From the NCBI GenBank assembly GCA_049999765.1, contig JBNGIQ010009171.1, positions 213,017-233,211 of the forward strand: a DNA stretch of 20,195 nucleotides, in the 5' to 3' direction. Positions 16,072 through 20,195 of this stretch are shown here, one piece after another. The DNA comes from Phaeoceros laevis. Taxonomy: Eukaryota; Anthocerotophyta; Anthocerotopsida; Notothyladales. The translations under genes and the position numbers were made by a program. Under the pieces are notes generated by a model. That model was not told the origin of the DNA. It did no database searches and saw only the letters and a list, made by a program, of their open reading frames with translations. Position 1 is the first letter of the stretch; every line of letters starts with the position of its first letter.

Positions 16072-16680
16072 TTACAAGATGTGAGGAGCAGCTTCCTCTG
16101 AAGGCAGCTTGTGATCAGATGGATTTGCAAAAGCCTCATACACAGTAGTGGTGACAGCATCTCGCTTGACCTGTGTAGCTTCCCCTTTCAGTCCAACAAA
16201 ATGAATGCGTGTGGAACCGGCTCCGAAGTTCCGCGGGAAATGCAGGGTAAGGTTGGCCACTCCCTGGAAGCGGGGATATTTGGTCGCGTACTCAAGCTCA
16301 CCCCGCAGGTTCTCCGCAAGCTCCCACTCCTGGACGGGAGTCAGGTCCCAAGCATTGGCGAAATCAACGTCAATCCTGTTCACAAATGCTCGCATCGTAG
16401 AGGGGCTGGTGCCATCCCCACCTCCCACGACAGAAATGCTCTTGATCTTAACATCAGTGGTAAACGGGATGAACAGCAATAGCTCGGGGTCATCGGCATT
16501 GCTCTCCAAGAAGCCGTTCTCAAAGTCCAGCCTCCTGTCCCAGGACTTGAACACGGACGTGGCGCTGCCGTCCAGAGCCTCGTTCAGGGCCCATACCTTT
16601 GGCAGGTCTACAGACTTGTAGAGTGACCAGTCAGCAGCACATTCATGCTCTGCGCAGACGTGGTCGTGGTTGCACGCCAT
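16072..16680 (-). CDS. PITH-domain protein (PITHD1-like)
   Basis: Intronless, 202 aa, full length for the family. The N-terminus MACNHDHVCAEHECAADWSL is rich in His/Cys, as is typical. The PITH domain (formerly DUF1000, the C-terminal proteasome-interacting domain of thioredoxin-like TXNL1) spans ~20-185: SLYKSVDLPKVWALNEA, SVFKSWDRRLDFE, LLLFIPFTTDVKIKSISVVGG, FVNRIDVDFAN, PVQEWELAENLRGELEY, YPRFQGVANLTLHFPRN and THIHFVGLKGE-like TRIHFVGLKGEATQVKRDAV. No thioredoxin domain precedes it, so it is the stand-alone type. Proteasome association is known for the TXNL1 relative and only inferred here. Confidence 0.95.
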   Translation of the reverse strand: MACNHDHVCAEHECAADWSLYKSVDLPKVWALNEALDGSATSVFKSWDRRLDFENGFLESNADDPELLLFIPFTTDVKIKSISVVGGGDGTSPSTMRAFVNRIDVDFANAWDLTPVQEWELAENLRGELEYATKYPRFQGVANLTLHFPRNFGAGSTRIHFVGLKGEATQVKRDAVTTTVYEAFANPSDHKLPSEEAAPHIL

Positions 16681-17822
16681 GGCCTAATCGTTGGTGCTAC
16701 CAGACGCGAGGTCGAAGTACCTTCACCAGGAAACCAAAATTCGCCGGACGGTATGCACGCTCTGCAGACCCGCAGGAATGTGAGCGAACAGCTCGAAGGC
16801 AGCACAGAAACCTTCCTGCTAGCAGAAACCCGTGACCTAGTTTGTACCACATAGGGCTTTTTTTCTAGCTAGCTTGATTTGGACATGCCCGATGTTCCAA
16901 TCGGACGAGTGGGGAACATTTAAGCCTTCCAAGGAGTGCGTCTTTGCAGGCTTATTCCCACACAATCGTCCATGAGGCACGCTTTGAGCGTTCGGCCAGG
17001 TAGAACCCTAAGGACCACTGGAGAGTAGCATCGTGAGCCCAAGGAACTTCAGGGTTCCAGATGATATGTGAGTGGGGATGATCTTGACAAATAGCAGACA
17101 CACTTGTAGCTTTCAACATGACTGCACTCAAGGTGTTTTGTGCTGGATAGTACTTGCTATGTGCTGTCCAGTTGTACGAGGAGCTGGAGTTCCATGTATC
17201 AGCAAATAAATCAAGCACGTATCAAGCGAACAGTCAGAGTCGGATGACCAGTTTGTTTCGGAAGGACTAGGCAAGAAAATGCGCCTCAAGGGAACGCGAA
17301 AGGACTAGGCAAGGAAATGCCCCTCAAGGGCATGCGAAGGACTGAGCAGGGGTGATGATAGAGGTGTTTTCTGACGTGATGTGGCTTAGACCTCGAGTTT
17401 CGCGAGTCGAAGTACCCAGTTAGGGGACAAAGAGCTCCGGACTCCATAGCTACACTTCCGGCCCCTGGCAGGTGCTATTAAATCTGAAGTGAGCAAGCCA
17501 GTGAACCTTGTTGATAGATGTGGTTGGATGGATGATGTAATTCTCAAAGTTTTTCCACCTTGGTTATTTTGCATTCAAATCGTTTTTTAGAGTAAAGGTT
17601 TTCTTAGCTTTGTATCCTTTGACCTTATTTTTCTACATGGACAAACAATATCCTTTGCCGGACTCTACGAAGGAGAGTTTATTTTCCCTCACCCACTACA
17701 CCAGGACATCTCTATCCCTGCCTGCAAAATCCATTCAAATTTCTGCCAAATTTTACGGGTGGGGACATTGTGCTGCTTTTAATTGCTGTCGCATTGCCGT
17801 CTATAGGTTAGTTATGACAATC
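16681..17822. other. Gene-poor region left of the assembly gap
   Basis: It begins with the promoter side of the PITH gene. An 88-codon minus-strand open frame (16952-17218) has no recognisable domain and is not called. Apart from the 38-bp repeat at 17262-17352, nothing else is supported. Confidence 0.4.
17262..17352. repeat. Two and a half copies of a 38-bp tandem repeat
   Basis: Units start AAGGACT at 17262, 17300 and 17337 (partial). The first two share AAGGACTAGGCAAG/GAAATG and CCTCAAGGG. Non-coding. Confidence 0.85.
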
Positions 17823-17922
17823 NNNNNNNNNNNNNNNNNNNNNNNNNNNNNNNNNNNNNNNNNNNNNNNNNNNNNNNNNNNNNNNNNNNNNNNNNNNNNN
17901 NNNNNNNNNNNNNNNNNNNNNN
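17823..17922. other. Assembly gap (100 N)
   Basis: Exactly 100 N, the conventional size for a gap of unknown length. The nine bases ATGACAATC occur directly at both edges (17814-17822 and 17923-17931). The real sequence could therefore be contiguous with a short overlap. Confidence 0.99.
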
Positions 17923-19818
17923 ATGACAATCTGTCCACAAGGAGTGCCCGGTGCCGTAACATGGGGGGTGGGGGGGGTATCCTATTTTGAGGAAGGGAGT
18001 ATGTTATGTTTCGCTAGGGAAAAACCATTTCCGAGGAGCTATTATTGTCCAGGAGCAAGTTTATGCGCTGGACGCTGACCCAGTCCTCTAAGCTTGCCCT
18101 TTGGGGGTCTGTGCCACCGTAATTGATATGGAAGACGGTAATTTTGTTGCATTGTACGTGCTTGATGAATCAGTAGTGGTTGTTATCAACTCCCAGATGT
18201 ACTTGTTCCTAGCTCCTGCAACTTGCGCAATTGTTAGGGCTGTGCATGTGGTCAGACAACTCCTGGTGCTGCCTCATGATACCTCATCCCCGCTTGATAT
18301 CCTGATTCCATATATGTAGCCAGCTGAGTGCAGCTTGAGCACATAAAGCTCGTGCCCACCCAAAAACCCCGCTTGCATACAGGAAGTCACGCTTGCATAC
18401 CGGAAAGCGTACTTTGACACCTAATTTGAAATTCTCCATACCAGTTTTGGTGGAGTTTGGGAGCCACCCCGTTTGGCAGAAGTATATGTATTGAAGAACA
18501 TAAATCTTGATAACCGAAGGTGTGAGGTGGTAGCTGTCACTTGAATAATCGGTCTCTGGTTTCTGGAGAGGACTTGTGCAGGTACAACGACATCCTGTTC
18601 CCAGAGTCTTCGATGGGACGGCTTTGGTAATAGGGGGTGACTGATCATTCGTAGTACCCCAGGCCTTGAAGTCACTGCTTCTGTGGCTTCCTCATCTGCT
18701 GGTGCTACTTATTCGACCTGTCCCTGTTTGAAATCTGGGAGAAGCCCCCACGCCTTAGCCAGGAGAAAAGCCTCACCCACTGCCGCTGCCATGACCATGC
18801 GTCCTTGCAGTAGGTTACCTCCTTGTCCAGGCCCGTTTTGCCGGGAAGGAAATCTTGATGGTTTTGACATGCAATGATCTGAGAAGGCAATGAAGAGAGC
18901 AGAACCTCAGGGACCCAGCATTGGTTGGACCCCAGCACCTCCCCCGTAGCAGTAGCATACAGGGTTAGCGGCAGTGTGCATCAGCATCTTCCCTGGCAGC
19001 CAGAGCAGTAACCGACAGCAGAAATCCTACAGCCGATGGCTATGGCCATCGAGCCAAAGGGTTGTCGAAGTCCCAGGGGTCCGATGTTGCCTCGGCCTCG
19101 TCCGATGTTGCCGCACCGCCGGTCCACCGCCGCTGCTCCCACCATATGGAAGGATGATGAGCACGTCACCACATCCCGATAGTTAGGTACTAGTCCCCCT
19201 TGGCTTGCGCGTTTTGCAGCTTGAATTGGGGGTTCAGCTGCTCCTCCCGAAATTGCCACGAACAAGGCTCACGAACGAGGCTTCGCTGGGCCAGCTGCAG
19301 ATGCGGGTTGAGACCCAAGTGCCCAGCTAAGTTGACAAGTCGCTCGCGGCCATGGCGGTTTGAGTGCGCACAAGGCTGGTGGAGCATCCTGGCGCATGTA
19401 TGCCGTTGGCATGGGGGACATGCATGGGGTTGCAGGGCTTAGGGGCTAAGATGGCGGCATCTGCAGGGCAGCGGCCCGATCGATCTGGGTGTGAGGGCGG
19501 AGCGGGGCTGCGGGCCAGCTGTCCTGCATAGGAGGGAGGAGGCAGAAACCCTTTAGTGCTGCTGTTGTGGAATTTGTCTCAGGAGTTGCAACAAGTGAAA
19601 CTGCCATGTAAAACTAGAACGGAGCGATATGGGCAGCAGAGAAATGAAGACCCGGTAGGTCTTAAAGTATGCACAGATGCACAGGCACAGGCGTTGGAGC
19701 AGGAGTAGGTCTTGAAGGGATGGGGATGTTTGTAGAAGTTGCAAGAGCAAGGTGTAGGTGGTAGGTCTTAGAGGACAGGATATCACATAGGATGGCTACT
19801 TGAGTTCCGAAGGGAAAT
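17923..19818. other. Gene-poor region right of the gap, including upstream region of the trihelix gene
   Basis: Starts with a G-rich run (G6-T-G8 at 17963-17977). From about 18650 the composition becomes more GC-rich. Several open frames of 60-94 codons exist on both strands. One on the minus strand at 19190-19387 (ending QLNPQFKLQNAQAKGD) looks protein-like in composition but matches no family I know. None is called as a gene. The last ~380 bp are the presumed promoter/5' UTR of the plus-strand gene at 19819. Confidence 0.35.
18370..18405. repeat. Two-copy 20-bp period direct repeat
   Basis: CGCTTGCATAC(A/C)GGAA at 18370-18385 and 18390-18405, one mismatch. Non-coding. Function unknown. Confidence 0.8.
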
Positions 19819-20195
19819 ATGATCAGCTCTCTACTTCGCATCGACAGTGTGTCGGGTCCCGTTGCTGTGTCCTCACTACATCTTCTTGCTGCTGGAGCCC
19901 AGGATCCTACTCCATCTGCAGCCTCAGGAACCGATTCTGACGTAGGGAGAGCAACAGAAGGTTCTTACCAGGAGCTGTCTGCAGCACCCTCTCTTGGCTT
20001 TGCTCCAGGGGAGTCGTCCCCATTGATGTCGACTCCTTTTACAGCTGCTGGACAGAGCCCTTCCCAAGATGCAAAACTGCTAGAGAATGGCATATCTGGG
20101 GCTGTTGCTGAGACTGATGGTGACGTTGAGAAAAGAGAGAGGGAGCACAAGAAGCGGTCTAAGAACTGGACTCGCCCTGAAACCCTAAAGTTGAT
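19819..20195 (+). CDS. Trihelix / Myb-SANT-like DNA-binding protein, N-terminal part
   Basis: Open from the ATG at 19819 to the window edge (125 codons plus 2 nt), with an in-frame TGA at 19801-19803 just upstream. The first ~100 residues are low-complexity, rich in Ser/Ala/Gly/Pro (starting MISSLLRIDSVSGPVAVSS), typical of the disordered N-terminus of transcription factors. They are followed by EKREREHKKRSKNWTRPETL KLI. The basic stretch and the W-(T/P)-R-x-E-T-L-x-L-I string match the first helix of the plant trihelix (GT factor) domain. The DNA-binding domain continues outside the window, so the subclass cannot be given. It is the only plus-strand gene and faces away from the others. Confidence 0.7.
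   Translation, partial: MISSLLRIDSVSGPVAVSSLHLLAAGAQDPTPSAASGTDSDVGRATEGSYQELSAAPSLGFAPGESSPLMSTPFTAAGQSPSQDAKLLENGISGAVAETDGDVEKREREHKKRSKNWTRPETLKL

Noticed and set aside
16952-17218. 88-codon minus-strand open frame
   Set aside because: Composition and content show no family match, and there is no splice or promoter support.
18101-18319. 72-codon plus-strand frame rich in Val/Leu
   Set aside because: No recognisable motif, no upstream support and no conserved partner. Probably chance.
17985-18320. Possible LTR-retrotransposon end: purine-rich tract followed by TATGTTATG at about 17992
   Set aside because: No matching second LTR, no reverse transcriptase, integrase or gag frame and no clear CA terminus were found in the window.
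18981-19387. Overlapping minus-strand frames (94 and 65 codons) upstream of the trihelix gene
   Set aside because: GC-rich DNA gives long chance frames. One has protein-like composition but nothing identifiable.
1-20195. CRISPR arrays, rRNA or tRNA genes
   Set aside because: None seen. The window is eukaryotic and no cloverleaf-like B-box pattern was found by eye.

Overview
The window is nuclear DNA from a plant, most likely of bryophyte or lycophyte grade. It carries a spliced plant-type H+/sugar symporter, a plant UVR3-type (6-4) photolyase with 14 short exons, an F-box protein of the plant FBX6/LCR style, a PITH-domain protein and the start of a trihelix/Myb-SANT-like transcription factor. 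Introns are short (roughly 60-270 nt) and seven genes sit in 20 kb. The species cannot be fixed from the sequence alone. A 100-bp run of N (17823-17922) shows it is scaffolded draft assembly.

Layout. 1-836 is mostly intergenic and has a 31-bp palindrome. 837-3506 (-) and 6615-9176 (-) are two diverged tandem duplicates of a large intronless protein of the prolyl-4-hydroxylase/2OG-Fe(II) oxygenase superfamily whose metal-binding residues are largely lost. Their promoters are still recognisably homologous and share an E2F-type TTTCCCGC site. Between the duplicates lies an intronless F-box gene (3979-5334, -), flanked on each side by a decayed fragment of a second (6-4) photolyase gene. 9632-11581 (-) is a four-exon sugar transporter (STP/MST family) with an apparent one-base frameshift in exon 2. 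12142-15301 (-) is the intact photolyase, reconstructed here exon by exon as 560 aa. 16072-16680 (-) is the PITH-domain gene. 16681-19818 is gene-poor with small repeats and the assembly gap. 19819-20195 (+) is the N-terminus of the trihelix gene, running off the window.

The genes are independent eukaryotic transcription units, not an operon. The most unusual content is the tandem pair of apparently catalytically dead (or strongly altered) dioxygenase-like proteins with an acidic linker and a basic C-terminal end. Next are the photolyase relics bracketing the F-box gene, and a PCNA-interaction-like motif at the extreme C-terminus of the functional photolyase.
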